64,000 bases of DNA from Gyrodactylus bullatarudis (taxonomy: Eukaryota > Platyhelminthes > Monogenea > Gyrodactylidea > Gyrodactylidae). How positions within the stretch are numbered: the first letter of the stretch is position 1; each line of letters begins with the position of its first letter. The translations under genes and the position numbers were made by a program. The stretch is from positions 248,321 through 312,320 of the forward strand of contig SSNU01000087.1 of NCBI GenBank assembly GCA_012064415.1, given 5' to 3'. The notes beneath the pieces were generated by a model that searched no databases, had not been told where the DNA came from, and saw nothing but the letters and a program-made list of their open reading frames with translations. Shown piece after piece: positions 40,336-50,915 of this stretch.

Positions 40336-42244
40336 AAATTAAGAATTCATTTCTGTTGATTGACCGTGCTGAAGCTAAAATTCATTACGCTATCAAATAA
40401 AATTTAATATAAAATGCCCTTAGAATCCTAGTTTTCTTTCTTGATATTCACAAGAGAGTTTTGACCAAATTTATCCGATAAGTGAATAAGTTTTCAATAG
40501 AAATCAGATAATAGCTACAGTTATAGGCTGGATAGCCTTTAAGAGTCAAGTGCCTGCTTTTTTTAAAGAAGCTTTCATTTTTATGTGATTCTAAGAAAAA
40601 ATTTCAGCTTATGAAGATGAAAATGAGTCTACGGCCAGATGATTTGAAGTCTGCTTTTAAGTTTCGATATCTGTTAACATCAAGTGAAGTTTTCAGCAAT
40701 TATTTATATCTTGAATTTCCATATCATAAATATTGTATTGATATTTTCAAGACGAGTTACAATTTTTCAAGAAATGATGATTGCAATCGTTAACTCAGTT
40801 ATATTTCATCAGTGTTAAAAATATGGATTTGAACAAAAGATAATTGAAAAACAATTTGTGTTTAAAAATAATTATTTTTAGTTTTATGAATATGAATAAA
40901 ATTAGTGATGCAATTTAATGAGCAAATTCTATTGAAGAATATATTTTTTTTTTTTTACGTCTGTTTTCTCCTACCTTCCTCATGAGTTCAGAAACCAACA
41001 AAAGTAATATTTTTTTTGATTCACATAACTTCTGATGGTCTTTTAATTTTTCTCAACAGAACTTTTTCATATTTTCCTTCTCCCCAGCTCGATATTTCTA
41101 ACAATTTTCAAGGTCTCTAAAATTCTTAATAATGGATAATTAGATCCCAAAATTTATCAATCGTAAATTTGATTCCTTATTTTTATGTTTTTCCTTTCAA
41201 TTTTGTTGAAAAACTAATAGTTTCTTGGATTCAGCATATGCGAAGACTATTTCCAGAACGACTTTAGTTTCAGCGTGAAAACCGATTAAACTTAGATAAC
41301 TACTTCATAGTTCTCACACTTACTTGAAATATTTTATTATAAGATTTTGAATTTATGAAAATAATTAGTAACGACAAGTTTGAAAAGTGAGATATTGAAT
41401 TTTTATAATTAATCGAAAAATAATTTGATTATTTTATCGAATAGTTTTAATAAATAAAACCTTTAAATTAAAAATATATTGTGTAAAATCAAAAAAAATC
41501 TCTTAAGTTTATTTTTCTAATTCTATGATACATGGATGAATATTCATGACTTTAATCGAATGCATTCATTGACAATCTTTTTCTTCTTCTCAAGGGAAAA
41601 TAATAAGTATGTAATACCATAAATGTAAAATAATATCATATGTCTCTGCTTCAAATAAAAAAATTTGAAGGATTTTCTGTTTTCTCGATTGAAACCAGTC
41701 TCCGTATCTAAGTCCAGATTCAAATTTCCAAATTGGATTAACATTTAAAGTCCCAGAGAAATTTTTTTCACGAATCTGTTAAATCTTCTGTCTATCCTTC
41801 CGTTTCTGAATACGTTGATTTATTATTTATCAAGATTATTGACTTAAATTTGATACTTAAAAACGAGATTGAAAAGGATTTCTTACATTTTGGGCAATGA
41901 TATTCTCCTATTTGATGATTCTGTCGACATAAATGAAGCATGTTTTAAAATTAGAAATTTTAATTTTGTTGGCACATTGTATGATCAATCCTTGTAAAGA
42001 TCTTTTATCCAACTCAACTCAATTCCCTCCGGATTTTCATATGTTTTAAAATTTTCACCCAGGTCTACTATGAAAGTTTTTTAATGTAGTGAAAAGGCAT
42101 TTCAAAGAAAACTGGTGGATCTAATATCTCTGCATTGTTTATTTGGCTAATGTTCAGACTAAATTTTAATATCACCTTACACTTGAATATGATTGTTTGG
42201 GACTTTCTACACCCTCATTGATTAATCTTGGACAGAAAGGTATA
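40336..42244. other. No gene seen
   Basis: About 1.9 kb AT-rich. A 60-residue frame at 40611 and a 66-residue frame at 41544 show no motif. Confidence 0.3.
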
Positions 42245-42249
42245 ATGTT

Positions 42250-42283
42250 ATATTTGCATTTCACAAAGCATCATCAGTGGCAA
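42250..42283 (-). ncRNA. Hammerhead-like motif, PLE 3' type (decayed helix III)
   Basis: On the minus strand GCCA, CUGAUGA, UGCUUUGU and GAAA are kept, but helix III reads AUGCAAAU and pairs poorly, and the helix I 3' strand is lost. Probably inactive. Confidence 0.5.
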
Positions 42284-42442
42284 TACTTTAAAAATGATAT
42301 AAGTTGAGAATTCATTCAAAATAATATTTTACAAATTATGGAAGAAATAGTAAATGTCAAAGAAGAATATAATGTAAGCTAAAAAAACACCAAAACTCTC
42401 CAATAAATAGCAACAGTGGAGTGAAAAGTGAAAAAGCTCACA
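42284..42442 (-). other. PLE 3' UTR
   Basis: Minus-strand 3' UTR words (TTTTTTAGCTTACATTATAT, TATTGGAGAGTTTTGGTG, AGCTTTTTCAC) link the endonuclease to the hammerhead. Confidence 0.75.
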
Positions 42443-43134
42443 TATGCCAGGGGAGTTGAAGGTTATAAGAATAGTTTTTTTGAACACATATGTTTGGTTT
42501 ATATCTATTTATGAAGAATTTTTCCTTCACCTAAATGTCTGTACAGTCATCCCCTGCGTTTTTGTGTTGAATTGAAAAGTTTGAAATTGAAGCTTCCTGC
42601 CCATCCTGTCTTAGATGCCTGGTCACCGCTACGTCTTTCTTAAGATGATCGTTCCCTCTAGTTGACAACTTCCTAATCGTACGTCCTATATATGTAGCTC
42701 CACAACCACATTGGAATTTATAAATCAATAGAGTTTTCTCTTTAGGTTTCAGTAAATCTTTATGAATTAGGTCAAACAATCTCTGAGTTTTAAATACAAT
42801 TTTCAATTGTATGTTGTTATAATGTTGATTGATGAGATCAGTTAACCTTCTTAAGTTTCATGAAAATTTTGGTCTCCTCCACTTCATCTGTGTTTTCAAC
42901 GACATCTATATCATCTGAAAAGTTGATAAATTTGTCCACAGTATTTGAGTCGTCCTTCCGATTGTTAGTTAAACCCAGTTCATAGACTAGACGTTCAAAG
43001 GCTGCTTTATCTTCAATTTCATTTTTACGTTTGGGGATACAAAAAATTAGACCAAGAGATAGGATTTCTTTTTGCTCATTCGATAACTGAATATCGGTGA
43101 AGTTGGTGAAAATGGTGTATTCCAATAATATCAT
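42443..43134 (-). pseudogene. RT-less PLE derivative: N-terminus joined to GIY-YIG
   Basis: The frame 43134-42838 starts with a PLE N-terminal region (LSLGLIFCIPKRKNEIEDKA, AFERLVYELG) and passes without a break into the linker normally found after the RT (TVDKFINFSDDIDVVE, TKIFMKL). A deletion of about 35 nt shifts the frame near 42840. The endonuclease follows (42806-42443): YKFQCGCGATYIGRTIRKLS, DVAVTRHLRQDGQEA, NAGDDCTDI, a stop in place of the next residue, then the VKEKFFINRYKPN equivalent. The whole RT domain is missing, and the N-terminus-to-linker junction is in frame. A copy with the same arrangement is at 44205-44640. It may be a non-autonomous PLE type rather than a chance deletion. 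This copy is also frame-broken. Confidence 0.8.
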
Positions 43135-44204
43135 ACTCTAAATTTTAATTTCTTTATTCACACATTCATGTAGTTTTTATTTTGCTCTATTTTGATACTC
43201 TTATAACTTTTAATTCTTGAAATTCTTTGATTAGATTAGCGTTGGAGCAATTTATGGTACAGTTAGATTAATTTTTTTCCAAAAAATTCACGTTTTAACT
43301 CACTATTAGAATTTACATGAAGTTTTGCAGAGAAAATATCATTATTTCTACAATATTTTACGAGCATCGCAGAACAAAGATTTCTACCATGATCCTCTCA
43401 TGATAAAATTACAGTAAGCATCCTGAAAAACGGCTTATTAAAAAGAGGAACTCGCTTATATAATTTAACTCGTCTTCCAAAGAGAAATGAAAATAATTCC
43501 GACGATTTATTACACTTTAAGAGTTACACACTATTGCTATATTGATATTTTAAGTTTTACAAAATAACCAAGAGATTTTCAAAACTCTAAAAAGTTTAAA
43601 TTTCCCGTGTTCTAAATATTGAATATTTGAAGCTTTTTAAATAACTTAACAATTAATTCAAGTGATTTTAAAAAGTAAAGTTCCTCACATATTAAATAAT
43701 ATTTTCTAATTTATAATTAAAATTTCTCAACAAAATTTTACTCCACTCTTTCCATGCTTAAAATTGTCCGATTATTCCAGCTAAACTAAAATACTTTTTC
43801 TTCTAGAATGAAGAAAATGACCGAGTAAATAAAATTGACTTTCATAAAAAAATAAATTTGCAAAAACTTTTTTTGGAGAAATAATAATAATAAACACAAT
43901 TAAGCTGAAACTGAATTACGAGTTGAATATTCGGGTAAATATCCATAAACTTCCGGGAATCCCCTCAAATTCATGATTTGGAAGAAAATACAATAAATCG
44001 GTAAGTACATTTGTTGAAGGATCATCAGAGCTGTCACATAAAAATGATAAAATCTTAAAATTTCAATGAAATAATACAATTACGATATGGATCGACGGAA
44101 GCCAGTAAATAATATTAATAGTATTTAAATGTTACAAAATACAAGAATTCTCAAGAGACACGATGAAATATAACGTTTATTACTCTATACGCTATCGAAT
44201 ATGT
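43135..44204. other. No gene seen
   Basis: AT-rich; nothing recognised. It may include PLE 5' UTR next to 43134, for which there is no intact comparison copy here. Confidence 0.3.
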
Positions 44205-44640
44205 AAATTTGTTCTGCAGTTTATGGATCTTGTTGAAAGTTTTCTCATAGTCCTAAATATGGAGCCCCGCAAGTACATTTAAATCTATAAATCAATGGTA
44301 TATTTTCTTCAGGTTTGAGTGAATCCTTATGGATTAAACTGAATTATCTCTGAGTTTTGAATAAGATAAACAATTGTATATTATTATTATTATGTTGATC
44401 GATGAGATTAACAAGTCTTCTCCTAACATCAAAATTTTCACCTTTGAAAAACATCTCCATAAAATTTGTAGTCTTCACAGTCTATCTGTGTTGCTTGTCT
44501 CTTCATCTATCATTATCAGATCTAATGATGAATTTGCTGCAAACTGAATACATTTGTTCATTTCTAAATATTTATACACCATGATAGAATGCTCAAAGGC
44601 TCGACAAAAGGTCTAAATGTTTCATATAAAAACAAATTCC
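44205..44640 (-). pseudogene. Second RT-less PLE derivative
   Basis: The minus strand from about 44605 reads an FEHSI segment equivalent to FERLV in the copy at 43.0 kb, then IMIDEETSNTDRL, equivalent to DDIDVVENTDEVEE. Next come FSKVKILMLGEDL (shifted frame of the KGD...NDIRRR block), FKTQR, LIHKDSLKPEENIPLIYRFK and CTCGAPYLG, the GIY-YIG motif. So, as at 43 kb, N-terminal sequence passes into linker and endonuclease with no RT. The copy ends at about 44205, inside the endonuclease after APYLG. It is more diverged than the first, so the two may share an RT-less ancestor. The alignment is by eye and the N-terminal part is short. Confidence 0.6.
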
Positions 44641-44689
44641 AAATTTTGAAACAGATTTAATTTCTGCGATGATATGATTCACATAATTT

Positions 44690-44955
44690 TTCAAAAACGT
44701 CCGAAAGTCCGCTCAATATCATATTCGTAGGTATAGAAGCAAAGATTTTTATTCACCAAATGTACATTTCTTTATGGTTCATCAGTAGTGACCCATAAAT
44801 AATGATAACTGTTAGAAATTCATTAAAAATAATATTTTACAAATTTTGAAAGAAGTATAGTGAAATTTGAAAAATATAGGAATATAATGTGAGCTGAAAA
44901 AACACCAAAACTCTTCCATAAATAGCAACAGTGAAGAGAAAGGCGATAGATTATT
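44690..44955 (-). other. PLE 3' UTR of an upstream tandem copy
   Basis: It has the usual 3' UTR words and a hammerhead, then ends in the TTTTTGAAAAATTATGTGAA-type 3' end about 50 bp before the N-terminal part of the next copy. So a PLE 3' end precedes a PLE N-terminus on the same strand: a head-to-tail pair. Confidence 0.68.
44753..44791 (-). ncRNA. Hammerhead-like ribozyme, PLE 3' type (long helix I)
   Basis: On the minus strand, helix I UCACUA/UGGUGA forms 6 pairs with one U-G; box CUGAUGA; 8-nt segment ACCAUAAA (no helix II pairs); GAAA; palindromic helix III AUGUACAU; U at the cleavage position. Confidence 0.6.
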
Positions 44956-46299
44956 CTAATTAAGACTCCATGCAAAATATGATAAGTTTATAAGATATGA
45001 TATATATTAGAAAAAAAGGTATGATTAATTCGAGATCGTTGGGATCTCCAACTTTTCTCTAAACGTTAGAGCTGAAATTAAAAATTTTTTGTTTACAAAA
45101 AATGAATTATTTCATAGATCTATATGGACCAGATTTTTTTTTCTTTATCGTGTTATTTTTTAATTATTTTTATGAAATCTTTATCGGTATTGTTATTAGA
45201 GTAAATTCATATTTCATTTAGATACATGGATGAATTGTATGTTCAAATACTTTGAATTATCTGTCATAAAATTCTCAATATAAACATGAAAATTCAATAA
45301 AGAAGCAAAATAAACTCAATTTATTCAATTCATAAATTCTCCTCTCCCCAAAAAATTAATCTGAAAAGTCATTCACAAAATATAACAGACTTCAGAAAAT
45401 TTTAGTGCTTCAAGTTTTAAAGTATTGATGGCTTGTTTTTATACCAAAATTTTACAATTTGAGAATAAAATTCATTTTTTTTATTCAGCAACTTTGAAAT
45501 AGAGTAAGTTTTCTATGAATTTGTCTCTATCAAAGACTTTGATGAAAGACAATTATTTTCAATTTGTATAATTAATAATTATAATTTACTAACAATTATA
45601 ATTATTGAAACTCCATATAAAATTATTTGAAAAAACTGAAAATAATATTTCTAAGAAAAACAATATCATTTCAATCATCATGTTTAATCAATTCAAGTAA
45701 TGAAACAAAGTGAGTTTGAAATTTTAGACTTGTTTTTTGTTTAAATTCATTCATACATATCTTGAAACATAGTAAAACTAAAAGAAATTACAGATAAGGG
45801 ACCCTAGAAGACAGAAAGACATTACATCAAGTGGATAAGATTATTTCACAAGTCTTATTTTTTGATTAAGGTCTCGAAATTTTCACCGATTTAAGAAAAA
45901 TTTCAGAAAATATTGGAGATATTTTTAATTTTTACTTGAAGAGATTTTTTCAATTTTTAAACTTTCGAATGAATTTTGTTGATACCAAGACTTGATTATT
46001 TGAAAATTTTTCCCTCTAGTTTCAAAGTAATCAATCTGAATGACAAAAAGACTAAGGGTTAACCCTTTCGGTGCCGATATATGTCCATTTTTATTTACAA
46101 TTCTCTTTATACAACAATACTCTGAAACCTTTTTAACCTTTTTTTTTGTTAGACGAATTTCTTATATTTAAATAAAATTGATAATTACAAAATAATAAAG
46201 TAATCTTTATAGGGGTTTTCGTTCAAGGCAAAATAAACCTTTTGGCAGATTTTTGAATGAATTAGAGTTTAAATATAAGCCAAAAATGAAAACTTGCAT
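44956..46299. other. No gene seen
   Basis: AT-rich, no motif recognised. Confidence 0.3.
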
Positions 46300-46590
46300 G
46301 TGTATTTTAGGTGACATGAGAATTTACTATTTTTACAAAAAACTTGATATTTACCAGATTCCCAGGTATTTTTTTCTGTATTCTAAAATGGAATGAGCTA
46401 ATAAGATGTCGATATTCGAAAAAATCCGAAAAAAATCAATCTGACCAAAATTAGGCCGTTTTTCAAATTCCTAATTACCACTTTTTCAATTTTTGAGCTC
46501 AAAATTATTATCGATTTCGATGATTCGAAGCAGTTAAATGCAGACCTTTGGGATCAACATTGGACGAAAGATTTGAATTTGCCCATTGAT
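46300..46590 (+). repeat. Solo copy of the 280-bp foldback arm
   Basis: It parallels 31401-31682 in sequence and order (GACATGAGAATT, CAATCTGACCAAAATT, TCGATTTCGATGATTCGAAG, GGGATCAACATTGGA) at about 75-80%. No inverted partner adjoins it. Confidence 0.7.
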
Positions 46591-46927
46591 GTAGCGAAGA
46601 TCTTACTGTTTCAGTGAAAAAGTTAAACTTCCAGATTTTGGATAATTTGCCTTCGTGATAATCGAAAAATTCAAATGACTCGATTTCCCATCATTTGGCT
46701 TTTTAATGTACAAATGGAGTATGACTTGACTTTAATATTACAGAATTTTCAACTGGTAACACAATTACACACATAATTTTGTGATGTAAGCTTTCTTATT
46801 TAATTATGGTTCAATTCGATGAGTTTTTTATTCATCAATTTGAGGTGTAGTTAGAATAATTAAAGGCTTTTTATTTGGAAGAAGTTTTTCCGACTCTACA
46901 TAAAATATTATATTTAATTAGTTATCA

Positions 46928-47230
46928 TCACTCAAAATTATTAAAATCATTATTATTGTCAAAATTGAGGGTAGATTTAAATATTTCAATGAAATCTGTC
47001 AGTAATCTTAATCTCTTATCAATTTTTATAAAAGATTTCAATGTCTTCAAGCCGTTCAAATCCTGCGCTACGTTGGTTGGTATTTCCTTGGATTTCGCTA
47101 TCGTAACATAATTCTTTGTATCGTCTAATTCTTCTTCGATTTTATTTAGAAGCAATTCATCAAAGTGGCTTATAGATGATTCAATTCTAGAAGAATAATG
47201 ACAGTTGAGGAATTTAGCTCGGAAATACAC
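46928..47230 (-). CDS. Unrecognised helical frame inside the transposon
   Basis: A 100-residue open frame rich in Lys, Glu, Leu and Asn (SHFDELLLNKIEEELDDTKN, LKTLKSFIKIDKRLRLLTDF). In another frame just upstream (47340-47235), KKRLDSFDELRISKTVGKSI reads on towards it, so it may be the last part of a longer protein or an exon of the transposase. No domain recognised. It lies between the left TIR and the transposase frame on the same strand. Confidence 0.35.
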   Translation of the reverse strand: MYFRAKFLNCHYSSRIESSISHFDELLLNKIEEELDDTKNYVTIAKSKEIPTNVAQDLNGLKTLKSFIKIDKRLRLLTDFIEIFKSTLNFDNNNDFNNFE

Positions 47231-47379
47231 AGTTCTCTGTACCTTCTGTACTCTTAATGGATTTTCCTACGGTTTTACTGATTCTTAGTTCATCAAAGCT
47301 GTCCAATCTTTTCTTTATTTCAATGCGTGCTTTAATTTTCAGGTTTCGTGGTGAAAACTATACAAATTACGATTTTTAG

Positions 47380-48455
47380 TTAGAAACGAACCTTGTTGAA
47401 TCCAAGCTGGATAGCTTCATCATCGATTTTGGTGGGAAAACATATCGACCGAAGCTTTTGAATGAATTTTGCATCCTGATATCTTTTCATTTTCATCAAA
47501 TTATTGTAAATTCTAGTAGCTACTTTAGACGCTAATTTGTACAAGTCTATCTCTATTTTCTTCAAACATATGATTAAAACAAAATTCAAATCGTTGGTAT
47601 ATGAAAGTTTCTCAGATGCGACGCTAATTGTTTTGATGAAAGAGGATTTATTTCGACAATGTAGTTTCACTTGTGAGTTTTTTCGCGATGAGAATAAGTA
47701 AAATTGACAAGACTTGACATGATGAAAAATCCTACTTAAATCGCCAAGATAAAAAGAAGCTTCATCTATGAAAATTGCAACAGGATGAAGACAACTCTTA
47801 TTGAAGTCTAAGAAAAAATTAAGAATATGTAAAAGATCTGAACTTCTGTCGTTTATGTTGACTGTGGAACAATTGAATTTCATTGAAAGATTTCTTTTTT
47901 TGACGATCCTCATGAAATTGTGATTGGTTACAAAATTTTGCAGTTCAAATAAATATAAAAACATATTTTTATTTGAGACGGAGAATGATCTGAAAATGTA
48001 ACATTGGCAAGAAGAACTTATTGTATCATCAATGATATTGTGAAGGCTCACATTCATGTCGAGTTAAATGCTGCGAGCGAAAATCTGTTTTTGAATGAAA
48101 TGCTTACGTTTTTTTCCTTAATATTTTCCATTTTGAATATTTGACGAACATAAGAATGACTTGCTTTGAAATAGGACATGTTCAGGTCATTGGCACACTC
48201 AAGTATGGCATCTCTCAAGGAAAGAGTATCAAAAATAAATCCGCTGTTTGATTTTACTTCAACCCCTCGTTTAATTTTATTTCTAAGTATTTAATGCCTT
48301 GTGAGTTTGGGCTGTAGATTTTCTTGTGGAACTTGTTTAATTACTTTCCTTATTGTAGCGCTGGAAGTTTTGTACACTTTTGCGAGAGTTGATACGCTGA
48401 ATTCGCCATGACAAAAACGTTTTTCTTTCTTCTGTTCGTCTGTGAGTCTAGGCAT
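47380..48455 (-). pseudogene. Transposase with two HTH regions, broken
   Basis: From an ATG at 48455: MPRLTDEQKKEKRF, then an HTH (FSVSTLAKVYKTSSATIRKV), an in-frame stop after about 54 codons, then ILECANDLNMSYFKASHSYV and RQIFKMENIKEKNVS, which resembles the second, CENP-B/Tc5-type HTH (FKAS...WLRRF). A frameshift near 48060 leads to the open 225-residue frame (48057-47380) with NLSMKFNCSTVNIND and PVAIFIDEASFYLGDLS. The IFIDEASF word looks like the first-Asp motif of a DDE transposase of the Tc1/IS630/pogo type. Later residues are not recognised. As it stands it cannot give one protein. Its place between two TIRs supports a transposase role. Confidence 0.6.
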
Positions 48456-48817
48456 GATGTGATATGAAATCCGAGAAACTACCCGGACCTATTTACTTAA
48501 ATTTTGACCAATTGGAAAAGAGTATGATTTGTAAATTAGAAGTATGATGTAATCAAAAAAACATGACTTTGACGCATCAGATCATAGAAACTGTGTTACC
48601 AGCTGAAAATTCTGTGATAGTAATTGTTTCTCACTAATAAATTCAATTATTCTAACTACACCTCAAATTGATGAATAAAAAACTCATCGAATTGAACCAT
48701 AATTAAATAAGAAAGCTTACATCACAAAATTATGTGTGTAATTGTGTTACCAGTTGAAAATTCTGTAATATTAAAGTCAAGTCATACTCCATTTGTACAT
48801 TAAAAAGCCAAATGATG

Positions 48818-49498
48818 AATTTCTCACGTTTTAGTATTAATTAGAAGGTCTAAATGTGTCAATGAAAAGGATTGACAGCTCGGGAGAGAGTAGGGGGATT
48901 TTTGTGAATACTCGAATGTGATTGGTTAAAAAAAGAATCTTTTACTTAGCAAAAAATACCTAACTCGGCTCATCATGTGTTTAATTAACTGTATCTTCAA
49001 CACCTGGGGATTTCTAAAAAAACTTGATTTTTCTTCAATCAACTATTTATTTTCATTAATCATGTAGCATTATCTAACGATAGGCCTTAATGCACGGCTC
49101 ATTCAAATATTTTAGAATAATGTATTCAGAAGTTAAGTTTACTCATTCGAGATAATGTTAGAGGAGACAGGAAAGAGATTCATCCTTCACATTTCTATAA
49201 AGGCACAACTGCATAATAAATTGTAATAAAGTTAGGATATTATTGGCTCCTATTTTCTACAAAATTTCTAATTATATTTTTAGTAAAATCACACAGTGAG
49301 CAATCTTTTCAGTTTTAAATTTCATTCACACCTTGATAAGACTATTATGATATTACAAAGTATTTAGATTTTTAGTGAATTCATCCACGCAAAATATTTT
49401 GTTTTGATTTCTTTATTGAGGTGCCTGTACTGTTCAACGAGATTTTCAACTACGCTTAAGAAAAAACAAGTGCAAATCTTGACTTCCATTTAGTAAAA
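48818..49498. other. No gene seen
   Basis: AT-rich, nothing recognised. Confidence 0.3.
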
Positions 49499-49710
49499 TC
49501 TATATGTTGGGCGAAATTTAGGAAGACTTCCTAAATTTAACAAGAAATTTGTGAAGAAATATTTTTACCCCTCTGCCCCATATACCACAATAGACCGAAA
49601 TGTATATCTTATGTTTTTGAATTGGAATATATTTCTTCCCAAATTTAACGTTAAATTTAGGAAGTCTTCCTAAATTTCATTTCTTCCTAAATTTCACCCA
49701 ACATATGAAC
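49499..49710. mobile_element. Short MITE with TGTTGGG TIR
   Basis: A unit of about 200 bp from TGTTGGGCGAAATTTAGGAA to the complement TTTCACCCAACA, flanked by TA. It contains several copies of the self-complementary word TTAGGAAGNCTTCCTAAA. No ORF. TGT...ACA ends recall the Ginger-type elements but the rest differs. Confidence 0.72.
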
Positions 49711-49811
49711 TAATTTTAACTAGAAATATTACGAAGTGAGTGGAAAATATTAACTTTTCTATAAAAGATATTGAGATTGCTGAAAACTTTTTTGTAAAAT
49801 GATTATAATTA

Positions 49812-50515
49812 ATATGAAGATGGGAATTTATGATTTTTACAAAATTATAAATTTTTTCATCGATTTTGATCAAGATTTTTTCGGAATCTAGATCATCGAT
49901 TAAACTTTCAGGATCTATAGAAAAAAAGATAGAAAAATCAAATTTTAAGAATGTTATGGCATATTTCAAATCTAGCGAGGTTGCCGAATTCCCTTGAACT
50001 TTGATTCGATAATTTTTGCTGATTTAAAAGTGATAGTGTGATCAAAAGTTGATTTTTAGGATCAAGATTAATCGAAGAAACCGGTTATAGCCATAAAAAT
50101 TTCAATGGACTTGCCGATCTCCAGGGATCTTGAATCAACAAAATTTCATCGATTTTCAGGTAGTAAAAATGTTTAAACTTCGAGTATTTCCACGAAGATG
50201 GGCGGATTCTCATAATCTGAATCAATATATTTGATTTCTTTGTCTAATCGTGATCCTGAAAATCAACTTTTGATCAATCTCTCACTTTTAAATCAACAAA
50301 AACTACCAACTCAAACTTCCAAAAAATGGGAATTCGGCGTCATCGCCAGATTTGAAATATGTCTTAACATTCTTGAAATTTGATTTTTCTAAAATTTTTT
50401 CCAACAGATTCTGAGAGTTGAACCTGGATTCCGAAAATATCTTGATCAAATTCGATGAAAAAATTAATATTTTGGAAAAATCATAAATTCCCATCTTTAT
50501 ATTAATCAGGTGTAC
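49812..50515. repeat. Foldback repeat with 270-bp diverged arms
   Basis: Arms 49812-50080 and 50235-50515 are reverse complements at perhaps 75-80% (ATGAAGATGGGAATTTATGA, AATCAAATTT...AAGAATGTTA, TCAAAAGTTGATTTTTAGGA). Related single arms occur near 10.5, 37.4 and 52.9 kb. An old foldback MITE family. Confidence 0.68.
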
Positions 50516-50549
50516 ATTCTTATATTAAATTTTTTTGTAACTAATTTTG

Positions 50550-50915
50550 TTGTGGGGGCCGGTATGGGTATTGGGTGAGTAAGAAGAGCAGGCATATTTG
50601 ACTGGGATTTTATTAAGTTAGGTAAACAATAATAACTAACTCATCGTTCTTTTCTTTAATAAGAGTAAGTTATGAAGTTCATCGTGGACATTTTTGTTAG
50701 TGGGCTTGAAAAGTGGCATGGAATCTTTATTGGGTCAAATTGAGGTATCATATTATCATCTCGCTCTTCTCTGTAACTGCAATCTTTTTCAAGGTTCTCA
50801 TTGACCATGTCGCTAATAGTTGTTGGTTCCGGCATAGGTATTGGGTAAGTAAGAAGAGCAGGCATATTAGACTGGGACTTTATTAAGTTGGGTAAACCAT
50901 AATAACTAACTCATG
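50550..50915 (+). repeat. Direct repeat pair, 95-bp units
   Basis: Units 50550-50645 and 50821-50915 share GTAAGAAGAGCAGGCATATT, GACTGGGA and TTTATTAAGTT...TAATAACTAACTCATSG with a few differences, 271 bp apart. The middle part is not repeated. Partial tandem duplication or solo ends of an element. Confidence 0.75.

Larger units (their letters stand above)
46689..48817. mobile_element. DNA transposon with 173-bp TIRs, superfamily unassigned
   Basis: Arms 46689-46861 and 48645-48817 are near-perfect reverse complements, starting CATCATTTGGCTTTTTAATG. The 2129-bp unit carries a transposase-like reading (47380-48455, minus) and a smaller frame (46928-47230, minus). The 30-bp word GTGTTACCAG...AATTCTG near the right TIR is repeated just inside it (about 48593). 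No clear target duplication was found. The double HTH of the protein suggests pogo/Tc5 relatives, but the long TIRs and lack of TA do not fit well. Confidence 0.82.
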
